The notes under the pieces are model-generated. The model had not been told where the DNA came from, ran no database searches, and was given only the letters and a program-made list of their open reading frames with translations. A stretch of 31,300 nucleotides of DNA from JBBDWJ01 sp040902925 (GTDB taxonomy: Bacteria > Acidobacteriota > Terriglobia > Bryobacterales > UBA6623): positions 1 through 31,300 of the forward strand of contig JBBDWJ010000159.1 of the NCBI GenBank assembly GCA_040902925.1, written 5' to 3'. Positions 1 to 7,559 of this stretch are shown here, one piece after another. Made by a program: the position numbers and the translations under genes. Within the stretch, counting starts at the first letter, position 1. Each line of letters begins with the position of its first letter.

Positions 1-1395
1 GCTGGCGCCGTGTTCGCTGAGGTCCAGACCCGCGATCTCTTCCTCCTCCGACACGCGCAGCCCGATGGTCGCCGCGATGATCTTGAACAGCACGAAAGCC
101 GTGCTGAAGGTCCACACGAAGCAGACCGCGATGCCGGTGAGCTGTACCATCAGAGTTCCCATCAGGTCGTATTCCAAGCCCAGGAAGAGGTTTTCATGGA
201 ATAGGGCCGCCGAGAGGGTGCCGAAAGCGCCGCAGACGCCGTGGACCGAGATCGCGCCCACCGGGTCGTCGACTTTGATCTTGTCGAAGAACAAGACGCT
301 GAAGACAATGATGACGCCGGCAATAGCGCCGATGATCATCGCGCCGAGTGGAGTCACCGTCGCGCAAGGCGCGGTGATCGCCACCAAACCAGCCAGCATT
401 CCGTTGAGCGTCATGCCGATATCCGGCTTGCCGAATTTGACCCAAGTGGTCAACATGGCCGTGATCGAGCCGACGCAGGCGGCCAGGAACGTGTTGACGA
501 CGATGCGTGCAACCGAGCCGTCGGCCGTCGTGGTGGAACCACCGTTAAAGCCGAACCAGCCCAGGAACAGAATAAAGACGCCCAAGGTGGCCATGGTCAT
601 GTTGTGGCCGGGGATCGCGCGCGCTTTGCCGTCTTTACCAAACTTTCCGAGCCGCGGGCCGACAACAATCGCCCCGGCCAGAGCCGCCCAGCCGCCGACC
701 GAATGCACTACCGTCGAGCCCGCGAAATCGATGAAGCCCCAATCCGCCAGCCAAGCGCCGGTTTGGCCGTCGCTGATCAGCAGGTTGCCCCAGGCCCAAT
801 GCCCGAAGACCGGATAAATCAACATCGAAATGAAGATGCTGTAGACGATATAGCCGGAGAACTTCGTCCTCTCGGCCATGGCGCCCGATACGATGGTGGC
901 GGCCGTTGCCGCGAATACGACCTGGAACATCCAGAAGGTGTATTCCCACTGTCCTTCGCCGCCGCCGTTATCGGGCGACAACATGAAATGATCGGTGCCG
1001 AAAAGCCCGTTGCTGGCCCCGAACATCAAACCGAAGCCCACGCACCAGAAGGCGACAGCGCCCATCGACATGTCGAGCATGTTCTTCATCATGATGTGGG
1101 CCGCGCTCTTGGCGCGCGTGAAACCGGACTCGACAAACGCGAAGCCGGCCTGCATCCAAAACACGAGCGCGGCCGCTATCAACGTCCAAAGGATATTGGC
1201 GTTGGTCTGCACAGCTTCCACGGACGCCGCGACGCTTTCCAGCGTGGGTGGCTCCGCGGCTTCCTCTTGGGCCCACAGACATCCCGTCACGAGCAGCCCT
1301 AGAAGGAGCGCCTTGCCGGCGTGACGCACCCACCGTTTGCCCGGGCTTGCGGGCGTTGCCGAATTGTCTTTCCTCTGCGATTCGAACCTGTTCAT
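1..1395 (-). CDS. amt: Ammonium transporter (Amt/MEP/Rh family), 3' end cut by window edge
   Basis: Inner-membrane channel that takes up ammonium. The 465 visible codons cover nearly the whole protein. The N-terminus has a basic stretch and a hydrophobic signal peptide (about residues 25-43, ending VTGCLWAQEE). The core has about eleven membrane segments. The Amt signature DFAGSTVVHSVGG lies at residues 223-235 with the first pore histidine at 231; the second is in AISVHGVCGAFGT (His385). The tail motif GLDLSEHG shows only a few residues are missing at the edge. The start ATG (1395) follows AGGAG with a 7-base spacer. No PII gene (glnB/glnK), often next to amt, is visible upstream, and no sigma-54 site was found there. 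The family call is secure; the substrate is ammonium by family knowledge. Confidence 0.96.
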   Translation of the reverse strand, partial: MNRFESQRKDNSATPASPGKRWVRHAGKALLLGLLVTGCLWAQEEAAEPPTLESVAASVEAVQTNANILWTLIAAALVFWMQAGFAFVESGFTRAKSAAHIMMKNMLDMSMGAVAFWCVGFGLMFGASNGLFGTDHFMLSPDNGGGEGQWEYTFWMFQVVFAATAATIVSGAMAERTKFSGYIVYSIFISMLIYPVFGHWAWGNLLISDGQTGAWLADWGFIDFAGSTVVHSVGGWAALAGAIVVGPRLGKFGKDGKARAIPGHNMTMATLGVFILFLGWFGFNGGSTTTADGSVARIVVNTFLAACVGSITAMLTTWVKFGKPDIGMTLNGMLAGLVAITAPCATVTPLGAMIIGAIAGVIIVFSVLFFDKIKVDDPVGAISVHGVCGAFGTLSAALFHENLFLGLEYDLMGTLMVQLTGIAVCFVWTFSTAFVLFKIIAATIGLRVSEEEEIAGLDLSEHGAS

Positions 1396-1780
1396 TCCTA
1401 AACTCCTAACCCAAAAAAATACGGATACCCCTGACCGCGGACGCACGGAACAATGCTTCCAGCAACGCGGGACACGCCTAACCAAGATTTTTGGGGATTG
1501 TTTCCGACTTCTCGGTCAGAAGCAGTGCGACGACGGGGTTTCCTGCACTTCCCGCAAACCACAAATAGTAGTCCACCGGAAGGTTTTAATCGTCTTCGTT
1601 TAGACTATAGCGGCCGCTGCGGCCCAGGGGAAGACGATAATTTCTATACGCCCGATAAACAGCCTTGTTCTCAATGGTTGCGCTGGCCAGCAGCGGCTCT
1701 ATTCCGCTCAAAACAAAAGAGTAAATATATGGCCACGGGTTGCCGAAAAGGGGTTGGAATGGCGCGGGGGCAAGCCAAGT
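1396..1780. other. Intergenic stretch between amt and thrB, no gene seen
   Basis: 385 bases between the start of amt and the end of thrB. The open frames on the plus strand here lack recognisable domains, normal composition and good ribosome binding sites. The stretch holds the amt ribosome binding site (complement of 1402-1406) and a perfect 10-base palindrome AGCGGCCGCT at 1609-1618. I looked for a GG-N10-GC sigma-54 element reading toward amt and found none. A TATAGT hexamer on the minus strand (1609-1604) has no good -35 partner. Confidence 0.6.
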
Positions 1781-2680
1781 TCAAGAGATGATCAGGCCCT
1801 CGGCGGCGATTTTTGAGAACCATACTTCGCTCAAGCGGCCCGCCTTATGGAATTCTTCCTTGACCAGTTCGACGACCTGTTCGGAACCTTGCTCGTAGAA
1901 GACAAGCATGGCCGGTCCCGCGCCGCTCAAAGCGCAGCCGAGCAGGCCGGGCGCGCTGAGCTTGAGAATCTCGGCCATGCCGGGAACGTGAGCCATACGG
2001 TAGGGCTGGTGGAGGCGGTCTTCGAGCGCCGCCGGGAACGCTTCACGGTTTCCGGTGGCCAGGGCCGCGACGAGCAGAGTGGCGCGTTGAAGATTGAAGA
2101 CGACGTCCTTGGCGGAGTAGCAGTCCGGCAGCACGGCGCGCATCTTCTCGGTCGCCAACTCGAAGTCGGGGCACACTACGGCTAGCGAGAACTGCGGCGG
2201 CGTTTCGAGCCGCACCGCGCGCGTGACGCCGTCGGAACCGATGGTTGCCGTGGTGAGCGAACCGAGCACGCAGGCGGCGACGTTATCGGGATGGCCCTCC
2301 ATCCGCGCGGCTTCATCGAGGATGCGATGAGCGTCCCAGGCGAGATCGAGCATACCGCTAGCGATGGCAACCCCAGCGGTTAGAGCGGCGGCGCTCGATC
2401 CGAGGCCTTTGCCGACCGGGATCTCGTTGTTGATGTCCAGAGAAATCGCCGGCATCTCGCGGCCCTGCATCGCGGCCACTTTGCAGGCGGTGCGCCAGAT
2501 CAGATTGGTTTCGTCCGATGGAATGCGGCTGACGTCGCGGCCCTTCGCGGTGACCACGAGGCGATCGCCGCGCCGGACGCTGCAGTCAAGATAGATTTCG
2601 AGGGCCAGCCCAAGCGTGTCGAACCCGGGTCCAAGGTTGGCGCTGGATGCCGGCACGCGGACCCTCATTTCGGAAGACAT
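1781..2680 (-). CDS. thrB: Homoserine kinase
   Basis: GHMP-family kinase that phosphorylates L-homoserine with ATP, the step before threonine synthase; cytoplasmic. The 299 residues match the usual length. The N-terminal motif VRVPASSANLGPGFDTLG (residues 7-24) and the ATP-binding GHMP loop PVGKGLGSSAA (88-98) are intact, and a C-terminal glycine-rich motif (LSGAGPAMLVF) is present. The frame is open further upstream to 2866, but that part has no family similarity, so the start is set at ATG 2680; ATG 2668 is an alternative. No Shine-Dalgarno sequence precedes the ATG. Instead TATAAT lies 9 bases upstream (2695-2690 on the minus strand), suggesting a leaderless message. No other threonine gene is adjacent. 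Confidence 0.95.
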   Translation of the reverse strand: MSSEMRVRVPASSANLGPGFDTLGLALEIYLDCSVRRGDRLVVTAKGRDVSRIPSDETNLIWRTACKVAAMQGREMPAISLDINNEIPVGKGLGSSAAALTAGVAIASGMLDLAWDAHRILDEAARMEGHPDNVAACVLGSLTTATIGSDGVTRAVRLETPPQFSLAVVCPDFELATEKMRAVLPDCYSAKDVVFNLQRATLLVAALATGNREAFPAALEDRLHQPYRMAHVPGMAEILKLSAPGLLGCALSGAGPAMLVFYEQGSEQVVELVKEEFHKAGRLSEVWFSKIAAEGLIIS

Positions 2681-2689
2681 GAATTTGAG

Positions 2690-2695
2690 ATTATA
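2690..2695 (-). promoter_or_regulatory. Candidate -10 box for a leaderless thrB transcript
   Basis: Perfect TATAAT on the minus strand, 9 bases before the thrB ATG. Transcription would begin about 0-4 bases before the start codon. There is no clear TTGACA at the proper distance, so this rests on the -10 alone. Confidence 0.4.
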
Positions 2696-2818
2696 GCCCA
2701 CCGTAGGCGAGGTTCTGTGATTGCCGCCGGGATACGGCGTTGGGCGCCCGCTGGTCAGTAGACGCACGAACCTTGCGGAAATGATGCTCAGCAAGAGTCG
2801 GCCGACGTTGCGGTGTTG

Positions 2819-2842
2819 AATGGTATCGTAAATGTTACCATT
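2819..2842. promoter_or_regulatory. Inverted repeat, candidate operator of the orphan antitoxin
   Basis: AATGGTA and TACCATT are perfect 7-base arms around a 10-base AT-rich spacer, about 43 bases before the antitoxin start. Antitoxins of the HigA type usually bind such palindromes to repress their own promoter. That function is inferred; only the repeat is seen. Confidence 0.5.
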
Positions 2843-2884
2843 ATTTCTGGTTGAGAAGGAGCGCAAGCGGAAGGAGAACCCATA

Positions 2885-3226
2885 GTGCCTCTCACCAGGG
2901 AATTCAAGGAAACGGTGCGGAAACGGGTCGAACGCGACTCCAAGTTTGGAGAGGCGCTGTTGCGGGAAGGAGTCGAGTGCTTGCTCTCAGGAGATCTCGA
3001 GACAGGAAAGGCCTTGCTGCGGGACTACATCAACGCGACAGTCGGATTCGAGGCGCTTGCTGAGATCACGGAAAAGCCCGCCAAGAGTCTGATGCGCATG
3101 TTCGGCCCCAATGGCAATCCACAGGCCAGCAATCTTTTTCATGTGATCTCGCTTCTGCAACGCCAGAACGGCGTGAGCCTTGAGTTAGCCACCAAGCCGA
3201 TGCGCCGTGGCAAGGGTTCGCACTAG
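2885..3226 (+). CDS. HigA-like addiction-module antitoxin (HTH), apparently without a toxin partner
   Basis: 113-residue protein resembling DNA-binding antidote proteins that pair with HigB/RelE-type toxins. The N-terminal half is helical. The C-terminal half carries the helix-turn-helix-like stretch around GFEALAEITEKPAKSLMRMF (about residues 54-74), followed by the typical PQASNLFHVISLLQ segment. The start is GTG 2885, with AAGGAG 9 bases upstream. A 17-codon frame (2832-2885) begins inside the operator palindrome and ends in TAGTG overlapping this GTG. No RelE/HigB toxin motif can be read in any plus-strand frame of 2681-2884, and downstream lies the convergent aguA. It may be a solo regulator or the remnant of a pair. 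Confidence 0.75.
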   Translation: MPLTREFKETVRKRVERDSKFGEALLREGVECLLSGDLETGKALLRDYINATVGFEALAEITEKPAKSLMRMFGPNGNPQASNLFHVISLLQRQNGVSLELATKPMRRGKGSH

Positions 3227-3262
3227 AGCGGGTCTGAATTCCGTCCCTCGCGGCCGCTACGT

Positions 3263-4333
3263 TCAGGCTTGCGGCTCAGTTGTTGGCTCTTGCTGCGTGC
3301 TGCAGTGCAGCGTTCCAAATCCCCAGACGTAATCGACACTGTGAATGCCGATAATTTCGCGATCCGGAAAAACGCCTGCCAGGATGTTGAGCGCGATGCG
3401 GTCGTTGGGGTCGTGGAATGTCGGCGCCAGCACCACTCCGTTGGCAATGTAAAAGTTGGCGTAGCTGGCGGGCAGTCGCTGGCCCTGGAAGTAGAGCGGG
3501 CGGGGCATCGGCAACTCGATGATCTCGAGCGCACGCCCGTCCTGATCGGTCATGGATCGCAGCCGGATGAGGTTTTCCCGCAGCGGGGCGTGGTTTTCAT
3601 CGCCCGTGTTCGGTTCGACGACTGTGACGACCGTGCGGGGCCCAACGAAGCGGGCGAGGTCGTCGATGTGTCCGTGCGTGTCGTCGCCAACGATGCCTTT
3701 GGCGAGCCACAACACTTTGCGGACTCCCAGGTAGTCGGCGAATAGCTGTTCGATCTGTTCGCGGCCGAGGCCCGGGTTGCGCTGCTGCTCGTCGCCGAGC
3801 AGGCATTCCTCGGTGGTGAGCAGCGAGCCTTCGCCGTTGACGTCGATGCTGCCGCCTTCGAGCACGATGCGGCGGCCGTCGAGCCGCGGCTCCCAGGCGC
3901 GCACCTTCGCGGCGCGTGCGATCTTCCCGGGGATTTTCGCGTCCTTACGCCAGTTGTCGTATTTCGCCCAGGCGTTGAACCGCCAGCAGGTGGCGGCGAC
4001 TTCGCTTTGATTCCTGACAAAAATGGGGCCCGAGTCGCGCAGCCAGGAACGATCGGCCGGAAACCGGAAAAAATCGATCTGGCCGAAGTCGACGCCAACC
4101 TTCTCGAGAACGCGCCGGGCGCGGCGTTCGTGATGCGCGTCTTGAACCACCAAACGCACGCGCTCGCGGCGGTGCAGATGGCGCACGATATCGCCGTAGA
4201 CCCACGGGATTGCGCCAAACTTGCCAGGCCAGTCGCGCGGATTGTGCGGCCACGCCAGCCACGTGGCGGCGTGCGGCTCCCATTCGGCCGGCATGCGAAA
4301 GCCCAGTTGGCGGGGGAGTGGATCGGCGGCCAT
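3263..4333 (-). CDS. aguA: Agmatine deiminase
   Basis: Hydrolyses agmatine to N-carbamoylputrescine and ammonia, the first of the two steps to putrescine done by this gene pair. The 356 residues fit the peptidyl-arginine-deiminase-like family. Visible marks: WPHNPRDWPG near the N-terminus, RSWLRDSGPIFV (95-106), EGGSIDVNG (159-167) with the catalytic acid, GDDTHGHIDD (217-226) with the catalytic histidine, and catalytic Cys344 in GFGTLHCSTQQEP. The family more often has GGxxHC there, so GFGTLHC is a small variant. The start ATG 4333 lies only 2 bases after the aguB stop, so translation is probably coupled. The frame stays open further upstream inside aguB, but that part is a shadow. Confidence 0.95.
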   Translation of the reverse strand: MAADPLPRQLGFRMPAEWEPHAATWLAWPHNPRDWPGKFGAIPWVYGDIVRHLHRRERVRLVVQDAHHERRARRVLEKVGVDFGQIDFFRFPADRSWLRDSGPIFVRNQSEVAATCWRFNAWAKYDNWRKDAKIPGKIARAAKVRAWEPRLDGRRIVLEGGSIDVNGEGSLLTTEECLLGDEQQRNPGLGREQIEQLFADYLGVRKVLWLAKGIVGDDTHGHIDDLARFVGPRTVVTVVEPNTGDENHAPLRENLIRLRSMTDQDGRALEIIELPMPRPLYFQGQRLPASYANFYIANGVVLAPTFHDPNDRIALNILAGVFPDREIIGIHSVDYVWGFGTLHCSTQQEPTTEPQA

Positions 4334-4335
4334 TC

Positions 4336-5265
4336 CTATTCGTCGATGAACCGGCTGCTGATACCCTGGTAGGCGTCGATGCGGCGGTCGCGCAGGAACG
4401 GCCAATTGCGGCGGACTTCCTCGATCATGTTGAGGTCGATTTCGGCCATCAGAATTTCGTCGCCATCGTCGGCGGCCTGTTGGATGACTGAGCCCATCGG
4501 GTCGCATAGGAACGAGTGTCCCCAGAACTGAATGCCTTCGTAGTCCGCTGGACGGCGCGGGGAGCCGTTGAGCGGCTGTTCGAGGCCGACGCGGTTGACG
4601 GCGGCGACGAATACGCCGTTCGCGATGGCATGCGAGCGCTGCATCGTCTGCCAGGCGTTGATCTGCCGCTCGCCCCACTCGTCTTTTTCGCCGGGATGCC
4701 AGCCGATGGCGGTGGGATAGACCAGCAGGTCCGCCCCTTGCAGCGCGGTCAGGCGCGCCGCTTCGGGGTACCACTGATCCCAGCAAACCAGCGGCCCGAC
4801 GTTGGCGTAGCGTGTTTTGAAAACGCGGAATCCCAGGTCGCCCGGCGTGAAATAAAACTTTTCGTAATAGAGCGGGTCGTCGGGAATGTGCATTTTCCGG
4901 TAGACGCCCATCAGGCTGCCGTCAGCGTCGATGACCGCGGCGGTGTTGTGATAAACGCCGGCGGCGCGGCGCTCAAACAATGACGCCACAATGACGATGT
5001 TGAGATCCTGCGCGAGTTTCGATAATTCCTCGCTGGTCGGGCCCGGGATCGGCTCGGCCAAGTCGAACCAGTCGTGGTTCTCTTCCTGGCAGAAGTAGAG
5101 AGACGTGAAAAGTTCCTGCAGGCAGACGATCTGCGCGCCGCGTTCGGCCGCCTTGCGGATGAGCCCGACGGCTTTCTCGAGGTTGGCGGCGCGGTCGGCG
5201 GTGCACGACATCTGCACCATCGCCACGACACACGATTTGCGCTTTGCGCTCATGCTGAGATTCAT
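4336..5265 (-). CDS. aguB: N-carbamoylputrescine amidohydrolase (nitrilase superfamily)
   Basis: Cleaves N-carbamoylputrescine to putrescine, CO2 and ammonia, finishing the agmatine route begun by AguA. The nitrilase catalytic triad is complete: Glu51 in CLQELFTS, Lys124 in YRKMHIPDD and Cys161 in LVCWDQWYPEAA. Length (309 residues) and the end motif WPFLRDRRIDAYQGI are typical of this subfamily. Start choice is uncertain. ATG 5265 directly abuts GGAAAG; ATG 5253 sits 12 bases behind it; TTG 5283 also opens the frame. It is first in a two-gene operon with aguA, which begins 2 bases after its stop. A TTGACA lies upstream at about 5288-5293 (minus), but no -10 at the proper distance is convincing. 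Confidence 0.94.
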   Translation of the reverse strand: MNLSMSAKRKSCVVAMVQMSCTADRAANLEKAVGLIRKAAERGAQIVCLQELFTSLYFCQEENHDWFDLAEPIPGPTSEELSKLAQDLNIVIVASLFERRAAGVYHNTAAVIDADGSLMGVYRKMHIPDDPLYYEKFYFTPGDLGFRVFKTRYANVGPLVCWDQWYPEAARLTALQGADLLVYPTAIGWHPGEKDEWGERQINAWQTMQRSHAIANGVFVAAVNRVGLEQPLNGSPRRPADYEGIQFWGHSFLCDPMGSVIQQAADDGDEILMAEIDLNMIEEVRRNWPFLRDRRIDAYQGISSRFIDE

Positions 5266-5367
5266 CTTTCCAGGATTAGGCAAGGGGTGTCAATGAGTCG
5301 TCTCAGCGCGCCGGGTCCGCCTCAAGAAGCCAAATATCGAGGCCGGATCGAATGCTTCCGCTATTGA

Positions 5368-5373
5368 TAGAAT
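5368..5373 (+). promoter_or_regulatory. Candidate -10 box for the RHH antitoxin gene
   Basis: TAGAAT stands 7 bases before ATG 5381, and no Shine-Dalgarno sequence lies between. Its spacing mirrors that of thrB and xseB. No -35 is clear. Confidence 0.3.
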
Positions 5374-5380
5374 TACATCC

Positions 5381-5656
5381 ATGGAGATCACTCTCAGCCC
5401 TGACCTCGAAAAGCTAGTTCAGCAGCGAGTGGAGCGGGGGGAATTCGAAAACGTTGAGGAGATCGTTGAGTTCGCCCTGCGGCGGCTTCTCAGCCCCTCC
5501 GAGCAGATGGCATCACCACCAAGCCCTGCAGAAAAGGTGAAGGCTCTGAAGGATTTCTTTGACGAAGTGGACCGAGACCCGATTGACGCTCCCCCTTTGC
5601 CGGAGGAAGCCCTTCGGCGCGTGAATCTTTACGACGACCGCCGCAACGGCCTCTGA
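5381..5656 (+). CDS. Ribbon-helix-helix antitoxin of a type II toxin-antitoxin pair
   Basis: 91 residues. The N-terminus (MEITLSPDLEKLVQQRVERG, then a helix ending EFALRRLL) has the strand-helix-helix look of ParD/CopG-type DNA-binding antitoxins. The acidic C-terminal part (DFFDEVDRDPIDAPPLPEE) probably wraps the toxin. Its TGA is followed directly by the GTG of the PIN-domain toxin, with no gap. Such antitoxins normally neutralise the partner and repress their own promoter. The RHH fold is inferred from pattern, not alignment. ParD-like antitoxins more often pair with ParE; here the partner is a PIN nuclease. Confidence 0.75.
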   Translation: MEITLSPDLEKLVQQRVERGEFENVEEIVEFALRRLLSPSEQMASPPSPAEKVKALKDFFDEVDRDPIDAPPLPEEALRRVNLYDDRRNGL

Positions 5657-6109
5657 GTGGACTACCTGATCGACACGAATGTTCTGCTGCGGTCGCTGCA
5701 CCGCAACGATCCCGCGTCGCGAACAGCTCGGGAGGCTCTACTCACGCTCATTCAAGATGGCCGCACCCTTTGCGTTACCTTGCAGAACGCAGCGGAATTT
5801 TGGGTCGTCTGCACTCGTCCGAAGGGAGGGCCTAGCAACGGGCTCGGTCTGGCGGCCCACAATGTTGAGCGCTACTTTTCCAGGTTTGAGCCTTTCTTTG
5901 CAATCGTGCCTGAAACAACGGACGTCTACGCCACCTGGAAGCGACTCGTGACAACCTACAACGTCAGCGGCCTCAAAGCGCATGACACACGCCTTGTTGC
6001 CGTCATGCTGACACACGGAGTTGAAAGCATTCTTACGTTCAATGTTTCAGATTTCAGGCGATACTCTGGTATCACGGTGGTCCATCCTGCCGAGATCCTT
6101 CCTTTGTAG
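5657..6109 (+). CDS. PIN-domain ribonuclease toxin (VapC-like)
   Basis: 150 residues, the usual VapC size. VapC toxins are magnesium-dependent ribonucleases that cut tRNA or rRNA when freed from the antitoxin. The acidic active-site residues are all visible: Asp6 in LIDTNVLL, Glu47 in NAAEFWVV, Asp110 in LKAHDTRLVA and Asp132 in FNVSDFRRY. The start is GTG 5657 immediately after the antitoxin stop, so the two are coupled. With all acids present the toxin looks active. The RNA target cannot be told from sequence. Confidence 0.9.
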   Translation: MDYLIDTNVLLRSLHRNDPASRTAREALLTLIQDGRTLCVTLQNAAEFWVVCTRPKGGPSNGLGLAAHNVERYFSRFEPFFAIVPETTDVYATWKRLVTTYNVSGLKAHDTRLVAVMLTHGVESILTFNVSDFRRYSGITVVHPAEILPL

Positions 6110-6194
6110 ACAAACCCCACCAAGGTCGTGGATGGGGTAGCTCTCCTGTCGGTACGATTCGCCCCATGCCTGGCACCGGGAACCAGCCGCCGCC

Positions 6195-6200
6195 TACAAT
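6195..6200 (+). promoter_or_regulatory. Candidate -10 box for a leaderless xseB transcript
   Basis: TACAAT lies 9 bases before the xseB ATG with no ribosome binding site between, the same layout as TATAAT before thrB. No clear -35 element is present. Confidence 0.35.
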
Positions 6201-6209
6201 ATCCTTTAC

Positions 6210-6467
6210 ATGGCCAAGAAAGCGGAAGACGCAGCCCCGAGCTTCGAGCAAGGGCTCAAGGAACTGGAAGGCATCGTCAAGGAACTCGAGCAGGGCGAGC
6301 TGCCGCTCGAGAAATCGCTGGAGTTGTTCGAGAAGGGCGTCAAGCTCAGCGAGGCCTGCAGCAAGCAACTTCAGGAGGCCGAGACGAAGGTGGAAATCCT
6401 GTTACGAAAAGAGGGCCGCATTGAAGCCGAGCCGTTTGAGTTGAAAGACGGCGAAGGGGAGGCGTGA
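6210..6467 (+). CDS. xseB: Exodeoxyribonuclease VII small subunit
   Basis: 85 residues, normal for XseB. Several copies assemble with the large subunit XseA to form exonuclease VII, which degrades single-stranded DNA. The family pattern is clear: SFEQGLKELEGIVKELEQGE, then LPLEKSLELFEKGVKL, then a helix ending KVEILL. The acidic C-terminal tail is variable in the family. Its TGA overlaps the GTG of ispA (GTGA), the common xseB-ispA arrangement. xseA is not in the window. Confidence 0.95.
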   Translation: MAKKAEDAAPSFEQGLKELEGIVKELEQGELPLEKSLELFEKGVKLSEACSKQLQEAETKVEILLRKEGRIEAEPFELKDGEGEA

Positions 6468-7351
6468 CGCTGGACGAATACCTCGCCGGCCGTGGGCGGC
6501 GTGTCGATGAGGCGATCGAGCGGCTGGCCCCGGCGGCGGAGCAGTTTCCCGAAACGATTCACCGCGCCATGCGCTATAGCTTGTTGGCGGGCGGTAAGCG
6601 CATCCGTCCGGTGCTGTGCATTGCGGCGGGGGAGGCCGTGGACCGGCCGGAGAATTTGGCAGGGATCGAGGAATGCGCCGCGACGCTCGAGCTGGTCCAC
6701 ACCTACTCTCTGATTCACGACGACCTCCCGGCGCTCGACAACGACGATTTCCGGCGCGGCAAACCGACCTGCCACAAAGTTTTTGGCGAGGCGATGGCGA
6801 TTCTGGCCGGCGACGCTTTGTTGACCTTGGCGTTTCGGGTGCTTGCGCAGTTGCCGATTCCGGAAAGACGGTGCGTGGCGCTGATTACCGAGCTTTCCAA
6901 CGCGGCCGGCACGGTGGACGGCATGATCGGCGGACAGGTGGCTGACCTGGAAGCCGAAGGCAAGCCGGTCGAAGAAAAACAACTGCACTACATTCACAGG
7001 GCGAAGACGGGCGCGATGATCCGGGCTTCCGTGCGCATGGGGGCGATCTATAGTGGCGCCCCGAAGGACGAATTCGAGGCCCTCAGCAGTTATGGGCAGC
7101 ATATCGGGCTGGCCTTCCAGATCATCGATGACGTCCTCGACGTCGAAGGGACGCCGGAGTCATTAGGCAAGACGCCTGGCAAGGACGCGCAGCAGCAAAA
7201 GGCCACATTTCCAGCGTTGTATGGAGTGGAAGAATCACGGAAACGGGCCACGGAGCATCTTGAAGCCGCGCGGACCTCGCTGGACCTCTTCGGCGATCGC
7301 GCGCTCCGTCTCCGGGAGCTGGCCGAGCGGATCGTCAACCGGTCGGCATAG
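6464..7351 (+). CDS. ispA: Farnesyl diphosphate synthase / short-chain polyprenyl synthetase
   Basis: Condenses isopentenyl diphosphate with allylic diphosphates for quinone, carotenoid and cell-wall lipid carrier synthesis. The 295 residues include the first aspartate-rich motif DDLPALDND (86-94, with the two-residue insert of bacterial FPP synthases) and the second motif QIIDDVLD (219-226). LLAGGKRIRPVL (40-51) and GGQVADLEAEG (156-166) are also typical. GTG start 6464 overlaps the xseB stop by four bases. In many bacteria dxs follows; here an inverted-repeat element and tlyA follow instead. Chain length (C15 or C20) is not certain from sequence. Confidence 0.94.
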   Translation: MTLDEYLAGRGRRVDEAIERLAPAAEQFPETIHRAMRYSLLAGGKRIRPVLCIAAGEAVDRPENLAGIEECAATLELVHTYSLIHDDLPALDNDDFRRGKPTCHKVFGEAMAILAGDALLTLAFRVLAQLPIPERRCVALITELSNAAGTVDGMIGGQVADLEAEGKPVEEKQLHYIHRAKTGAMIRASVRMGAIYSGAPKDEFEALSSYGQHIGLAFQIIDDVLDVEGTPESLGKTPGKDAQQQKATFPALYGVEESRKRATEHLEAARTSLDLFGDRALRLRELAERIVNRSA

Positions 7352-7372
7352 CGTGGCATGCGCAACCAAGAA

Positions 7373-7528
7373 GAAACCACAGATGCACACAGATAAACAC
7401 AGATGAAAACAAATTCCGACGTTGGATTTATCGACATCCGCGACGGAGCCGCCGCTTTCCGAGCCTTCGAGAATGCCGGAAGCCAAGTGTGAATGAATCT
7501 GTGTTCATCTGTGTGCATCTGTGGTTTC
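7373..7528. repeat. Intergenic element with 32-base inverted arms
   Basis: The left arm (7373-7404) and the reverse complement of the right arm (7497-7528) match over 32 bases with one mismatch. Each arm is built from ACAGAT-type units (CCACAGATGCACACAGAT...). About 92 unrelated bases lie between. It carries no gene and fills the gap between ispA and tlyA. In RNA it would form one long stem. Similar ACAGATGAACACAGAT repeats are scattered in many environmental genomes, so it is likely a dispersed repeat copy. Confidence 0.85.
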
Positions 7529-7559
7529 GTTTTTTCCAGTCTTCCCCCCGCCTGTTGTC

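Noticed and set aside
65..1302. Long open frames on the plus strand across the first 1.3 kb
   Set aside because: They lie antisense to the ammonium transporter, whose full family sequence reads on the minus strand.
1396..1780. Nitrogen-type sigma-54 promoter for amt
   Set aside because: GGCGTGTCCCGCGTTGC on the minus strand has a 13-base gap; no element with the proper 10-base gap was found.
2681..2884. HigB/RelE toxin gene or remnant before the orphan antitoxin
   Set aside because: All three plus-strand frames are broken by stops and show no toxin motif; only a 17-codon frame reaches the antitoxin.
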